Below are positions 1 through 8,327 of a stretch of 64,000 nucleotides of DNA, piece by piece. The notes under the pieces were generated by a model, which saw nothing but the letters and a program-made list of their open reading frames with translations, made no database searches and was not told the origin of the DNA. The stretch is from positions 34,848 through 98,847 of the forward strand of contig JAOZIA010000013.1 in assembly GCA_026014585.1 (NCBI GenBank), in the 5' to 3' direction. How positions within the stretch are numbered: position 1 is the stretch's first letter; each line of letters starts with the position of its first letter. A program made the translations under genes and the position numbers. Source of the stretch: Candidatus Bathyarchaeota archaeon. GTDB lineage: Archaea > Thermoproteota > Bathyarchaeia > Bathyarchaeales > Bathycorpusculaceae.

Positions 1-2
1 GT

Positions 3-33
3 AGCCAAAATTGACGATTTGGCTCTTTTTTTT
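3..33 (+). terminator. Hairpin plus T-tract, terminator-like
   Basis: A 7-bp stem (AGCCAAA at 3-9, TTTGGCT at 18-24) with an 8-nt loop is followed by a T-rich run from 26. The orientation would end a plus-strand transcript entering from the left of the window; the neighbouring gene is on the minus strand and also ends here. Archaea usually terminate on T-tracts alone, so the hairpin may be incidental. Confidence 0.4.
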
Positions 34-42
34 ATTTACCGC

Positions 43-531
43 TTAGCCTGTTTGGAAGAGTTTTTTGATTGCGCTGATTCTTGCCTTCTGCGCCAACACA
101 TCAATTGTGGTGACAGTTAAGGCTTCTTCAGGACACCACTTAACACACTGAGGACCATCAGGTCGGTACTTGCACAAGTCGCAAACGTAGACTGTTTTTG
201 TTTCAGGATGCATCATCATTGCGCCATAACTGCACGCTTCAATACACCAACCGCAACCATTACATTTGTCCTTGTCAATGACAATGTTGCCTGTATCAGC
301 TGATTGTGTTAAGGCATCTCTTGGGCAGGCTGCAACACATGCTGGGTCTTGGCATAATCTGCAGGTAACTGCGATGTTGTGTACTTGGTCTTGCCTGACG
401 ACTCGGATGCGGGATTTTACGGCGTTGAAAACTTTTTCTTTAGCAAATGAGCAAGCATATTCACAGACTTGGCAACCAACACATTTGTTTGGGTCAGCTG
501 AGATGAATCTTCGTTCGTGTAGTTTAACCAT
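43..531 (-). CDS. Four-cluster polyferredoxin subunit of aldehyde oxidoreductase
   Basis: This is a cytoplasmic electron-transfer protein of about 162 residues with four Cys-rich [4Fe-4S] motifs in order: CVGCQVCEYAC, CRLCQDPACVAAC, CNGCGWCIEAC and CDLC with a later CVKWCP. The layout matches the HycB/AorA-type iron-sulfur subunits that accompany AOR-family tungsten enzymes. The gene directly follows the AOR gene: the AOR stop TAA lies inside the ribosome site GAGGGG, and ATG at 531 sits six bases after it, so 531 is preferred over the upstream in-frame codon at 549. It probably takes electrons from the AOR and passes them to ferredoxin or another acceptor. A close relative of this module is embedded inside the IorA protein at 44.3-44.6 kb. 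Confidence 0.85.
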   Translation of the reverse strand: MVKLHERRFISADPNKCVGCQVCEYACSFAKEKVFNAVKSRIRVVRQDQVHNIAVTCRLCQDPACVAACPRDALTQSADTGNIVIDKDKCNGCGWCIEACSYGAMMMHPETKTVYVCDLCKYRPDGPQCVKWCPEEALTVTTIDVLAQKARISAIKKLFQTG

Positions 532-535
532 TTTT

Positions 536-2389
536 TTACCCCTCAACATCCTTGATTAGGTTTGAGAACTTTTCTAAGTCTAATTCCTTAAGTTTAGCTT
601 CGGTTGGGAAACCCTTTTTGGTCCAACCACGTGCCGTATAATAATCATCCAGCATCAGGTTAAGTTCCTCTTGGGTGACAATTGCGCCTTGTGCTGGCCC
701 CTCATCTTGAACTGGCTGGTTCATGACTTTCCAAGGTAGAGTATCATCTTTACGGCTTAAGCCTTCACGAGTGTTTATGAGTTTAGCAAGTGTGTGTATT
801 CGTTCACCCATAATAGCTAATTCTTCAGCTGTAACTTCAAAGCCTGTAACAGCGCTGTATATTTTTGTCAAATCAACAAGATCGCCATACAAGGTGCCTT
901 TAGCGTTTTTACAGATAATAAAGGAATCAAGCAAATCATAACTATCCTCAAGATCCTTTACCAGTTTACCGCGTCCTTCCTCAGCTTTTAAGCGGTCAAC
1001 GGTATTACTCAAATCCAACGTGTAAGCGCTACTTCTGCTATGGTCAGCACCTCGGAAAGAAACCGCAGAGCCCAAAGCGGCAGTCTTTAAACTGCGCAGG
1101 TCATAACCGGTAACTTCTAAGCCTTTAATGTGCATTGCAAGCAAAAGCGAGTTTTTGCCGATTTTCTCAGCGGCAACCTTTACGCCATCAGCCAAGAGAT
1201 CACCAATGCCTTCACGTTTACCTATTTTTTCAATAAGGTTCACCATGGCATTTCCGGTGCCAAAGTGTGCGTCAACGCCGCCAAGCTGTTCAGAGGTTAA
1301 TATGCCCTTTTCGTAGCATTCCATAACAAAACTAATACTCACACCTGTGCTCTGTGCATCCAAGCCGTAATGGTTGCAGCGTTCAGCAGCTTTGATTATA
1401 AAGTTTGGTTCAGACACGCCACAGTTTGGACCCAAAGCCCAAAGATTGTCATATTCAAGGCGCGCCATAGTTCCTGTATAGAAGCCCTCTTTAAGGACAA
1501 CTTCGTGTTCACAGCGCATTGCACAGGAGTTGCATGCGATGATTTTTGTGACAAAGTGCTCGTTTAATACTTCGGGATTGATTTTTTGTGCATCAAAATG
1601 AGCTGCATTATAGTTTTGGGTTGGCATGCAGCAGTGTTCATTGTTTATGGCAAGGTTTTCAATTGAGCCGAGAGTGCGGTATTTCTGTGCAGCTGGACCT
1701 TTCATTCTTTCGTGAAATTCTTCCACCATATCCATGAATTCGACTGGTTTAGCAACAGCTACATCACATGTGCCGCGAACGGCAATGGCTTTTAGGTTTT
1801 TGCTGCCCATAACTGCGCCAAGACCAGTCCTGCCTGCAACACGTGTTTTATCGTTGACTATGCAAGCTATTTTGGAGAGTTTCTCGCCTGCCAGACCGAT
1901 TGAGGAGACACGAATGTAGTGGTCACCAATTTTGTCTTTTAGTTCGTCTTCAGTTTGGGCTGGTGATTTACCCCAAAGGTCGCTGGCGTCTCGAAGTTGA
2001 ACATTGTTATCATCTATCCAAAGATAGACTGGTTTTTCTGATTTACCTACTATGATTACTGCATCATAGCCGGCTCTTTTTAGTTCAGTGCCAAATGTTC
2101 CATGACTTACAGCTTCTCCGACACCGCCTGTCGCTGGTGACTTTGAAATAAAAGCGTGCCCATTGCCACCTGTAGGAAACATTGTACCTGCTAAGGGTCC
2201 TAGTGAAAGGATAAGCGGGTTCTCGGGGTTAAAGGGGTCAACTCCTGCTTTGGAGTTGGAGAGCCAAAGATACATTCCTAAGCCGATACCGCCAACATAT
2301 TTTTTGGCGACTTCTTGGGTTAATTTTTCTGTTCGTATTTTTCCTGTTGTTAAATTAACGTTTAATAGGGTTCCCGCGTAGCCAAACAA
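536..2389 (-). CDS. aor: Aldehyde:ferredoxin oxidoreductase (tungsten/AOR family)
   Basis: The 617-residue length is normal for the family. AOR enzymes oxidise aldehydes to carboxylates at a tungstopterin centre and reduce ferredoxin. The N-terminus (GYAGTLLNVNL) matches the usual AOR start, and the glycine-rich pterin-binding stretches (GPLAGTMFPTGG; TGLGAVMGSKNLKAI) are present. Cluster ligands C286, C289 and C293 (CNSCAMRC) and the distant C493 (FIICKNAKG) are all visible. The start is TTG at 2389, with GGGA seven bases upstream. It forms an operon with the polyferredoxin downstream. The BamB benzoyl-CoA reductase subunit belongs to the same superfamily and also has a polyferredoxin partner, so the substrate cannot be fixed from sequence alone. 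An aldehyde from amino-acid fermentation is the simplest inference. Confidence 0.9.
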   Translation of the reverse strand: MFGYAGTLLNVNLTTGKIRTEKLTQEVAKKYVGGIGLGMYLWLSNSKAGVDPFNPENPLILSLGPLAGTMFPTGGNGHAFISKSPATGGVGEAVSHGTFGTELKRAGYDAVIIVGKSEKPVYLWIDDNNVQLRDASDLWGKSPAQTEDELKDKIGDHYIRVSSIGLAGEKLSKIACIVNDKTRVAGRTGLGAVMGSKNLKAIAVRGTCDVAVAKPVEFMDMVEEFHERMKGPAAQKYRTLGSIENLAINNEHCCMPTQNYNAAHFDAQKINPEVLNEHFVTKIIACNSCAMRCEHEVVLKEGFYTGTMARLEYDNLWALGPNCGVSEPNFIIKAAERCNHYGLDAQSTGVSISFVMECYEKGILTSEQLGGVDAHFGTGNAMVNLIEKIGKREGIGDLLADGVKVAAEKIGKNSLLLAMHIKGLEVTGYDLRSLKTAALGSAVSFRGADHSRSSAYTLDLSNTVDRLKAEEGRGKLVKDLEDSYDLLDSFIICKNAKGTLYGDLVDLTKIYSAVTGFEVTAEELAIMGERIHTLAKLINTREGLSRKDDTLPWKVMNQPVQDEGPAQGAIVTQEELNLMLDDYYTARGWTKKGFPTEAKLKELDLEKFSNLIKDVEG

Positions 2390-2435
2390 TTATGTCCCGT
2401 CCTAAGTATAGGAGTATGGAAAAATTGGACAATAT

Positions 2436-2543
2436 ATTAATCTAGTGGGTTCATAACCCGATTAATTTCATGCCAATGAACAAATTAGGTCTGTTTATGC
2501 ACATTTGAATAATTCATCGGGGGGGAGATTCCAATGAATTATT
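2436..2543. other. Two inverted repeats upstream of the AOR gene
   Basis: In the gap between the CBS gene and the AOR gene there are two inverted repeats. The first has outer arms ATTAATC (2436-2442) and GATTAAT (2460-2466) around inner arms GGGTT (2447-2451) and AACCC (2455-2459). The second pairs AATAATTCAT (2508-2517) with ATGAATTATT (2534-2543) around a loop with seven consecutive G. The first lies close to the likely TATA (AATATATTG on the minus strand) and may be an operator. The second may be the end of the CBS transcript or another operator. Confidence 0.45.
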
Positions 2544-2596
2544 GATAAATCAGCGTTAATTTCCACTGTAATAGCATTTATGAACTTTTCCGCATC

Positions 2597-3424
2597 TTAT
2601 CGGGCGTAGGCTTCAACTAGGTCACGCGCAGTGATTATTCCAACAATTTTATCATCTTTAACAATTGGCAGTCGTCTTATTTGTTTCATGGACATCGTAG
2701 CTGCTGCTGTATGCACACTAGTTCCTGAAGGTATTGTTATTAGCTTTGGTGAAGCACAGGTTCCAACTGCTCTCTCTAAGGCTTCGGTTTTTGTTAGAAA
2801 ACAATTAAGCAAATCTCTCTCAGTAAATATACCTGATACTTTTCCGTTAATATTCACTAGAACGCTTCCTATACGTTTCTCACCCAACAGTTTAGCGACA
2901 GTTCTAAGAGACACATCTGATTCTGCAATTTCAACAGGTTCACTCATAAAATCGTCAACTAAAGCTTTTGTCTCCGGAATATCAGGCAAGCTTCGAATCA
3001 AATCTGATGCAGTGACGATGCCAACCATTTTTCCAGAATCAAAAACGGTTAATCTGGCCTTCTTTTTAATCATGGTTTGTGCTGCTTCTTTGATTTTTGC
3101 TGTTGAACGAATGGCAACTAGGGGATAAGACATTACCTCTTCTACTTTTACATCAGAGGGGTCTTTGTCTTGTGCAAAAACTTTCGTTAACAAGTCTCGT
3201 TCAGTTACTATTCCAACTGCAGTTTCGTATTTTTTTACAATTAGGCTGCCGACGTGTTTTTCGCCCATGCTTTTGGCAGCTGTGTACATTGACTCTTCAG
3301 GCGATATAGTATAAACAATAGGTGTCATAATTTCTTCTACGAGTTTGTAGCGTTGCAAGTCAAGCTTGTACTGTTCATAAGCGCTGTCAAGAATACTTGG
3401 GAACTCTTTGTCAACTATTCCCAT
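2597..3424 (-). CDS. Protein with four CBS domains
   Basis: A 275-residue cytoplasmic protein made almost only of CBS motifs. Two Bateman pairs are visible, starting near residues 30, 95, 160 and 220, with the repeated signatures VGIVTERDLL, VGIVTASDLI, VSGIFTERDLL and VGIITARDLV. CBS pairs bind adenosyl ligands such as AMP, ATP or SAM and act as energy or metabolite sensors. No catalytic or DNA-binding domain is attached, so the partner is unknown. ATG at 3424 is preceded by GAGGGAG. It is divergent from the GYD gene on the right, with about 100 bp between them, and transcribed toward the AOR operon, which has its own promoter region. Confidence 0.85.
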   Translation of the reverse strand: MGIVDKEFPSILDSAYEQYKLDLQRYKLVEEIMTPIVYTISPEESMYTAAKSMGEKHVGSLIVKKYETAVGIVTERDLLTKVFAQDKDPSDVKVEEVMSYPLVAIRSTAKIKEAAQTMIKKKARLTVFDSGKMVGIVTASDLIRSLPDIPETKALVDDFMSEPVEIAESDVSLRTVAKLLGEKRIGSVLVNINGKVSGIFTERDLLNCFLTKTEALERAVGTCASPKLITIPSGTSVHTAAATMSMKQIRRLPIVKDDKIVGIITARDLVEAYAR

Positions 3425-3523
3425 GCAAGAACTCCCTCAGTAATATTAACCCTTATCAAGCTTAATTAAGATTAATCAAAATCCTTAAATCTGCATAAAA
3501 GATGTTGTCTTTAGGGATGTTTT

Positions 3524-3820
3524 TTGGCAATCTATATTCTTTTATCATCCTTGACTTCTGAAGGAAGAAAAACAATCAAAGAACGACCTGAAAGAATAAA
3601 AGAAGTAAACAAAGAAGTCGAAAAATTCGGCGCAAAAATCATCCAACAATACGCAACCCTTGGCAGATATGACTTTGTAAACATTGTAGAAGCCCCCAAC
3701 AACGACACAATAACACGCGTATCAATCGAGTTGGGCTCCCGCGGAACCGTGCACATCATGAGCATGCCGGCCAAAACAATGGATGACTTTCTAACAATAC
3801 TCAAAACAACAATAGCATAA
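3524..3820 (+). CDS. GYD-domain protein
   Basis: A 98-residue protein that fits the GYD family (PF08734) along its whole length. The family is named for a Gly-Tyr-Asp motif, here GRYDFVNIVEAP near residues 46-57. These are small ferredoxin-like-fold (dimeric alpha/beta barrel) proteins of unknown role, common in archaea and proteobacteria. The reading frame has no ATG: it starts with TTG at 3524, a few bases after AGGGATG. It is a single gene on the plus strand, divergent from the CBS gene. Confidence 0.8.
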   Translation: MAIYILLSSLTSEGRKTIKERPERIKEVNKEVEKFGAKIIQQYATLGRYDFVNIVEAPNNDTITRVSIELGSRGTVHIMSMPAKTMDDFLTILKTTIA

Positions 3821-3899
3821 CGCTTACAGAGCTTTTAAGGTCATGCATATTTTGTAGATGTAACTATAGATGAAGACATTAGGCAAAAAAGAGTGAGAA

Positions 3900-5381
3900 T
3901 TACTTGTTGTTTGATTTCTGCCGTTTTTTCAGCATTAAAGCCGTTGTTGCAACAACCAAGCCTACAGCCGCGACAACGACGTAAATTATGTATCCCAGAT
4001 AACTGTTTTCAGGCGGGTTTGGTGAATCCAGATTTATCATGACTTGATGAGAGCTATGATGATACGTGAAGGACAAAAGCCAATTTTCACTTAAAGATTC
4101 AACAGTATAGTCAATTTGGTTGCCATCCAAGGTCAAGGTTAAGCCTGAAGTGTCATTCATAAGTGATTTTGGAATAGAAACATCAACAAACCCTGTCGAG
4201 CCTGACTCACCAGTAACGTTAAAGCTTAACGTTTTCTGGGTAGAATCAAACGAAAACGCCGTCACGGTTGAGTTTGAAGTAACTGAAAACGCGCTCTGCG
4301 ATGAGAAGGGTTCAACAACAAAACTAACCACATTGGTTTCGCCCAAATGGGTTTCGTCACCGCGATACACTGCCTTTAGCATATAGTTACCAGTAGCGCT
4401 AAGCATCCACAGCGCCGAGTAGTCACCGTCAGCATTAGTATTTACAAGAGTTAAATCCTGCCAAGTTTCTCCTCCAGTAACACTGTAAGAGAGATAAATT
4501 GGCGCATCTATTATGCCTTCATCATTAAAAGCCAATTGCCCCGTAATTTGTACATAAAAATTTGTTTGTGTAACGCTGGGCACACATGAAGTTGTTAGTG
4601 TTGGCGTATTAAGACTACTGGCAGAGATTGAAACATCATCCACTATGTGATAGCGACTCCCACATTGACCATTTGCAGCACTAAACCCAAATCCACTAAA
4701 AGTCCGATCTAATGTGCCATTCCATTGTAGCACTAAGTCTTGATCGATGAAAACGTTAACTGATGCCAAATCAACCTCAACGGTTACGTTGTGCCATTGA
4801 CCATCATAAATCCGTGGGTCATCTACATAGGCTAAATGGTTGCCTGTAAAGTCTTTCACAAGCGCAATATGTTCACTGGAGGGGTCACCAAGCGGGTTTT
4901 GTTCTGCACCAGTTAACTGCTCGAAATCTTCAGGAATATTTTGCCAGTCGTCAAACTCGATCCCGTAACCTGGTATTATTGATCCAGTGTTAAAGCCTGA
5001 ACGCCAACCAGCAGTAGAGTTTTGACTGAAACTATCAAAGAAATCAATGTTTTTGGGATATTGTTGTTTGTAGAAAAACATTGTAAATCCGTCGCTGGGG
5101 TGGTCACTACGGTAGCGGAAATTAGCTGTAAAGGGTCCTTGGATTGGAGAGTTAAAGTATGCTACGCCTGCCTGCATAGAACCTTCGGGGTTCAAGATAA
5201 GATTTTGGTTTACAGCGTCACGATGGGCCACTCCAAAATATTGCCACTGCGTCGAATCAGAACTGAAATCATCTGAGAATGTATTTTCCTGTGCCATAAC
5301 AGGCTGAATAACCGTGCAAAAACTGATTAGAAAACCAGTTACTAAAAGAGCAATAAAAAACATAATGAGGCTGTGCTTCAT
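3900..5381 (-). CDS. Membrane-anchored surface protein with LamG-like domain
   Basis: About 493 residues if translation begins at ATG 5381, which has AGGGG six bases upstream; the frame is open to 5423 but without support. A signal peptide (IMFFIALLVTGFLISF, cut near VMAQE) is followed by a concanavalin/LamG-like beta-sandwich of roughly 200 residues (FSDDFSSDSTQW at its start, DGQWHNVTVEVD and YHIVDDVSIS inside it). Then come Ig-like beta repeats, including one that reads as a structural surface module (IYLSYSVTGGETWQD). One C-terminal transmembrane helix (YIIYVVVAAVGLVVATTAL) and a Lys/Arg tail complete it. It should face outward from the cell membrane, where it could bind polysaccharide or S-layer material. 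The ligand is unknown. Confidence 0.75.
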   Translation of the reverse strand: MKHSLIMFFIALLVTGFLISFCTVIQPVMAQENTFSDDFSSDSTQWQYFGVAHRDAVNQNLILNPEGSMQAGVAYFNSPIQGPFTANFRYRSDHPSDGFTMFFYKQQYPKNIDFFDSFSQNSTAGWRSGFNTGSIIPGYGIEFDDWQNIPEDFEQLTGAEQNPLGDPSSEHIALVKDFTGNHLAYVDDPRIYDGQWHNVTVEVDLASVNVFIDQDLVLQWNGTLDRTFSGFGFSAANGQCGSRYHIVDDVSISASSLNTPTLTTSCVPSVTQTNFYVQITGQLAFNDEGIIDAPIYLSYSVTGGETWQDLTLVNTNADGDYSALWMLSATGNYMLKAVYRGDETHLGETNVVSFVVEPFSSQSAFSVTSNSTVTAFSFDSTQKTLSFNVTGESGSTGFVDVSIPKSLMNDTSGLTLTLDGNQIDYTVESLSENWLLSFTYHHSSHQVMINLDSPNPPENSYLGYIIYVVVAAVGLVVATTALMLKKRQKSNNK

Positions 5382-5515
5382 GTTTTCCCCTAAAAAATAG
5401 TTAGATAGGTTCTCTTTTAACACTTGTCCAAATCCACGACTCTAAAGCAGAAACCCCTACCAACATTGCTAAATACCTCAAACAAAACCTACCTAAACGG
5501 CAGAGGAAACAAGGA

Positions 5516-6508
5516 ATGTTAAGCGGAGAAATTGAAGACAAAATTGTGTCTTGGAGAGTTCTAGACATACCAGTGTACGGAACCCTGACTGTTCCAACCG
5601 ACAAAAACATTCATGGCGCAGTAGTGTTTGTAGCTGGCAGTGGACCAACTGACCGCGACTGGTGCTCACCTCTTCTACCCGGAAGCAAGGGAAGCGGTAA
5701 ACTGCTAGCTGATGCACTTGCCAAGCAGGGCTTTATCACACTGCGTTACGACAAAGTAGCATCTGGACCACACATTAGAGAAAACATAACCCGACTAATA
5801 GGCAAAATCAGCATGCAAAGCCACATGCAAGAACTGGAAGGCGCAGTTGAAACCATTCTTGCCCAAGAAAACGTCGACAAAAACAACCTTTTTGTATTAA
5901 CCAACAGTGAAGGCGCAATTCACGCCGTAAACTACCAGTTACAAGCGAAAAATAATCGTTTTAAGGGTTTAGTGTTAACTGGAGCACCAGGCAGGTCAGT
6001 GGGGGAACTGGGACGTAGCCAAATCTTTGAACAAATTAAAAATTTGCCCAACGCAGAAAACATCATGAAGCTCTATGATGATGCCATCGCTGAATTTTTG
6101 GCAGATAAACCAGTAACGATTGATGCTTCTCTGCCTGACCTTCTGAAAATGGTGTTGGGTAGCTTATCGACTCCAGCGAATTTGCCGTTTAGCCGAGAAT
6201 TATGGATGTATTGTCTTCCTGAGCAACTTGCAAGAATTGTTGAGCCCACATTGGTTGTGATTGGCAAAAAAGACATTCAGGTTGACTGGCAAATCGACGG
6301 CGAACTGCTGCAAAAAGCAACCAGCCAAAACAGGTCAGTATCTTTTGCTTATCCAGAACACGCCAATCACGTACTAAAACATGAAGAAACGCCAAAAGAG
6401 CAGCTAAACGCCCAAGCCGCCACCCTAAACTACAACTCACCAAACACTCAACTGGACACGGAAGCTGCAGAGGCAATTTATAACTGGCTCAAAAAACAAG
6501 TTGCCTAA
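5516..6508 (+). CDS. Alpha/beta hydrolase
   Basis: A 330-residue cytoplasmic protein of the alpha/beta hydrolase fold, closest in style to the dienelactone hydrolase / prolyl-oligopeptidase-like group. An early GSGPTDRDW is the oxyanion-side loop. The nucleophile elbow reads TNSEGA, so the usual first Gly is replaced by Asn. A late EHANHVL supplies a candidate catalytic His, and VVIGKKDIQVDW carries the acid. ATG at 5516 has AAGG before it. The substrate cannot be predicted. It is a lone plus-strand gene facing a minus-strand operon across a gap that contains two copies of the dispersed repeat. Confidence 0.75.
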   Translation: MLSGEIEDKIVSWRVLDIPVYGTLTVPTDKNIHGAVVFVAGSGPTDRDWCSPLLPGSKGSGKLLADALAKQGFITLRYDKVASGPHIRENITRLIGKISMQSHMQELEGAVETILAQENVDKNNLFVLTNSEGAIHAVNYQLQAKNNRFKGLVLTGAPGRSVGELGRSQIFEQIKNLPNAENIMKLYDDAIAEFLADKPVTIDASLPDLLKMVLGSLSTPANLPFSRELWMYCLPEQLARIVEPTLVVIGKKDIQVDWQIDGELLQKATSQNRSVSFAYPEHANHVLKHEETPKEQLNAQAATLNYNSPNTQLDTEAAEAIYNWLKKQVA

Positions 6509-6594
6509 CACCTTATTTTATGACAACGGGACTTTTTGTTGCAAAATCAGTCGGGTGTTCAACATTTAATGAGTAAAAACAGGCCATTAGGGCT

Positions 6595-6641
6595 CTACCC
6601 TCTATAGTTTCTGCAATGAATTTCTAATAGGAACCAAATAG
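6595..6641 (+). repeat. Dispersed intergenic repeat, copy 1
   Basis: The 5' part reads CTCTATAGTTTCTGCA and the 3' part CTAATAGGAACCAAATAG. The second part is an imperfect palindrome (CTAWWAGG / CCWWWTAG). It stands head-to-tail with copy 2 in the gap between two convergent genes. Related copies are at 6646, 50718, 55490 and 58198. Confidence 0.7.
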
Positions 6642-6645
6642 AGTT

Positions 6646-6695
6646 TGACCTCTCTCTATCGTTTCTGCATACGTTGACTAATAGGAGCCTAATAG
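6646..6695 (+). repeat. Dispersed intergenic repeat, copy 2
   Basis: It starts TGACCTCTCTCTAT, continues GTTTCTGCAT, and ends CTAATAGGAGCCTAATAG, the last block being the palindromic part. Five bases separate it from copy 1, making the only tandem pair in this window. Confidence 0.7.
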
Positions 6696-6746
6696 ACAGC
6701 AAATATGAATGGGTGACTACCTCAAATCAAGAGGGATTTGAATCCT

Positions 6747-7457
6747 TTATAGAACTCCAAGAAGCATGGCAGCTGCCATTATGATGAGGATTGCACCGCT
6801 GATTTTAGGAATATACCGCTCATATTTGCCGATGCGTTCTTTGACGCGTTCGTACATTTTTATGCCCAAAACAGTCACCGCGATAAGCGCCGCAGCCACC
6901 GCTAACCCATACGCAACCATCAACAACACGGGATTAACGCCGCCAACCGCCAAAGCTAACAATGCAAACTCTTCCTCATGCGCAAACCCCAACACAAACG
7001 CGCAGCTTGCCAGCTTCCAAAGACTCATGTTGAGGCGTTTGGGATGTGTGTGCTCGTGTGTGTGATTGCCAAGGTCGTCGTGAGTGTGTTCGTGAAGGTG
7101 GGTTAAGTCGCAGGTGTTATCGTGGAAGTGCCCGTGTTGCCCTTCAAGCTCGGAAACAACCTTCTCTGTTAACATGCGAATACCTAAAATCACCAAGACT
7201 ATGGCGGCGATGTAGGTTAAAATTGGGCTTGAGAAATCGTAAAATGAGCTAACCACCACGTAGACGACCACGACGGCTATGGATGAGATGAAATGTGCAG
7301 CCGCCAAAATGCTTGAGCTGACAAAGGCGTAAAATGTTGGGCGCGTGGTTTTTGCTGAGTACAGTAGCGCCAGTGGCCATCCGTGTCCGGGTTCTAGCCC
7401 GTGAAGAAGTCCTATGATGATGACGCCGATGATGGATGCTTCAACGATTGCGCTCAT
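6747..7457 (-). CDS. NicO/RcnA-type nickel-cobalt transporter
   Basis: A 236-residue membrane protein with about six transmembrane helices. A cytoplasmic loop near residues 105-140 is rich in His (HGHFHDN, HLHEHTHDD, HTHEHTH), typical of metal loading. The family signatures HGLEPGHGWP (residues 20-29) and GFAHEEEFAL are present. NicO members move Ni or Co; RcnA-like members export, others import. It is the last gene of the cbiM operon and its ATG overlaps the CbiO stop (ATGA). The position beside a cobalt importer suggests cobalt balance: either a second importer or a relief valve. Direction is not decidable from sequence. Confidence 0.82.
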   Translation of the reverse strand: MSAIVEASIIGVIIIGLLHGLEPGHGWPLALLYSAKTTRPTFYAFVSSSILAAAHFISSIAVVVVYVVVSSFYDFSSPILTYIAAIVLVILGIRMLTEKVVSELEGQHGHFHDNTCDLTHLHEHTHDDLGNHTHEHTHPKRLNMSLWKLASCAFVLGFAHEEEFALLALAVGGVNPVLLMVAYGLAVAAALIAVTVLGIKMYERVKERIGKYERYIPKISGAILIIMAAAMLLGVL

Positions 7458-8326
7458 TTGCTTTCATTCTTAGTTGTTTGAGTGTTGTTGTCGTTTAGGA
7501 GTTTGAGGATGGCTTTTCGGGATTCACTAATCGTTAAAGGCAAAGCCTCTCCAATGGGCAAATTGTCTTCGGTTTTCAAAACCTCAAAGAGGTGCGTTAG
7601 GCGTGGCGAACGTAAATTCACTTTCCTAATCAGCTCACTATCAGAGAAAGTTTCTTTAGGGGTACCCTCAGAAACCAGTTTACCCCTGTTTAGAATAAAC
7701 ATTTTCGTTGCAAACAATGGCACCATGTCCACGTCGTGGGTTGCCAGCAGAAGCGTTATGTCCTTTTCCTTGTTTAGCTGCAAGAGCAAGTGCAGGATTT
7801 CGCTGGTGGCTCGAGGGTCAAGATTAGAGGTTGGTTCATCCATGATGATGATTTCTGGCTCCATCGCCAAAACACCCGCAAGAGCAACCCGTTTCTTTTG
7901 CCCGAGACTAAGAAAATGCGGCGGTTTTTCTTCAAACTCTGCCATACCAACAACTTGCAAGGCATCTACAACGATTTTTTTGACCTGCTCGGGCGCAATC
8001 CCAAGGTTTAGAGGACCAAACGCAACGTCTTGTTTTACGGTGGGGGCGAAGAGTTGGTCGTTTGGGTCTTGGAAAACAAATCCTACGCGGCGTCGTAGTT
8101 CAAGCAAGCCTTTGCCGCTGTATTGTAGGGGTTGTTCTTCGAAGTAAATGTTGCCTGATGTGGGTTTTAGGATGCCGTTGAAGTGGTTGAGGAGCGTGGT
8201 TTTTCCTGAACCGTTCGTACCCAAAAGTGCGATACGCTCACCTTTCTCAAAACCCAATGTAACGTTATCTAATGCGGTTGTTCCATCTGAATACTGATGT
8301 ACAAGATTTTCTACTCTAAACAGCAT
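7454..8326 (-). CDS. cbiO: Cobalt ECF transporter ATPase CbiO
   Basis: A 290-residue ABC ATPase of the energy-coupling-factor group that powers metal import together with CbiM, CbiN and CbiQ. Visible motifs are Walker A GTNGSGKTT (about residues 36-44), Q-loop FVFQDPNDQLF, signature LSLGQKKRVALAG, Walker B IIIMDEPTS and the switch His in LLATHDVD. The FQDPNDQ sequence is characteristic of CbiO/EcfA-type subunits. The C-terminal 60 residues are a family-typical extension. ATG at 8326 lies one base after the cbiQ stop region, so the operon is tightly packed. Confidence 0.92.
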   Translation of the reverse strand: MLFRVENLVHQYSDGTTALDNVTLGFEKGERIALLGTNGSGKTTLLNHFNGILKPTSGNIYFEEQPLQYSGKGLLELRRRVGFVFQDPNDQLFAPTVKQDVAFGPLNLGIAPEQVKKIVVDALQVVGMAEFEEKPPHFLSLGQKKRVALAGVLAMEPEIIIMDEPTSNLDPRATSEILHLLLQLNKEKDITLLLATHDVDMVPLFATKMFILNRGKLVSEGTPKETFSDSELIRKVNLRSPRLTHLFEVLKTEDNLPIGEALPLTISESRKAILKLLNDNNTQTTKNESK

Positions 8327-8327
8327 T

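Noticed and set aside
6595..6695. CRISPR-like tandem repeat
   Set aside because: Only two units, with diverged sequence and no equal-sized unique spacers; other copies are dispersed. No CRISPR array or cas gene is seen in the window.
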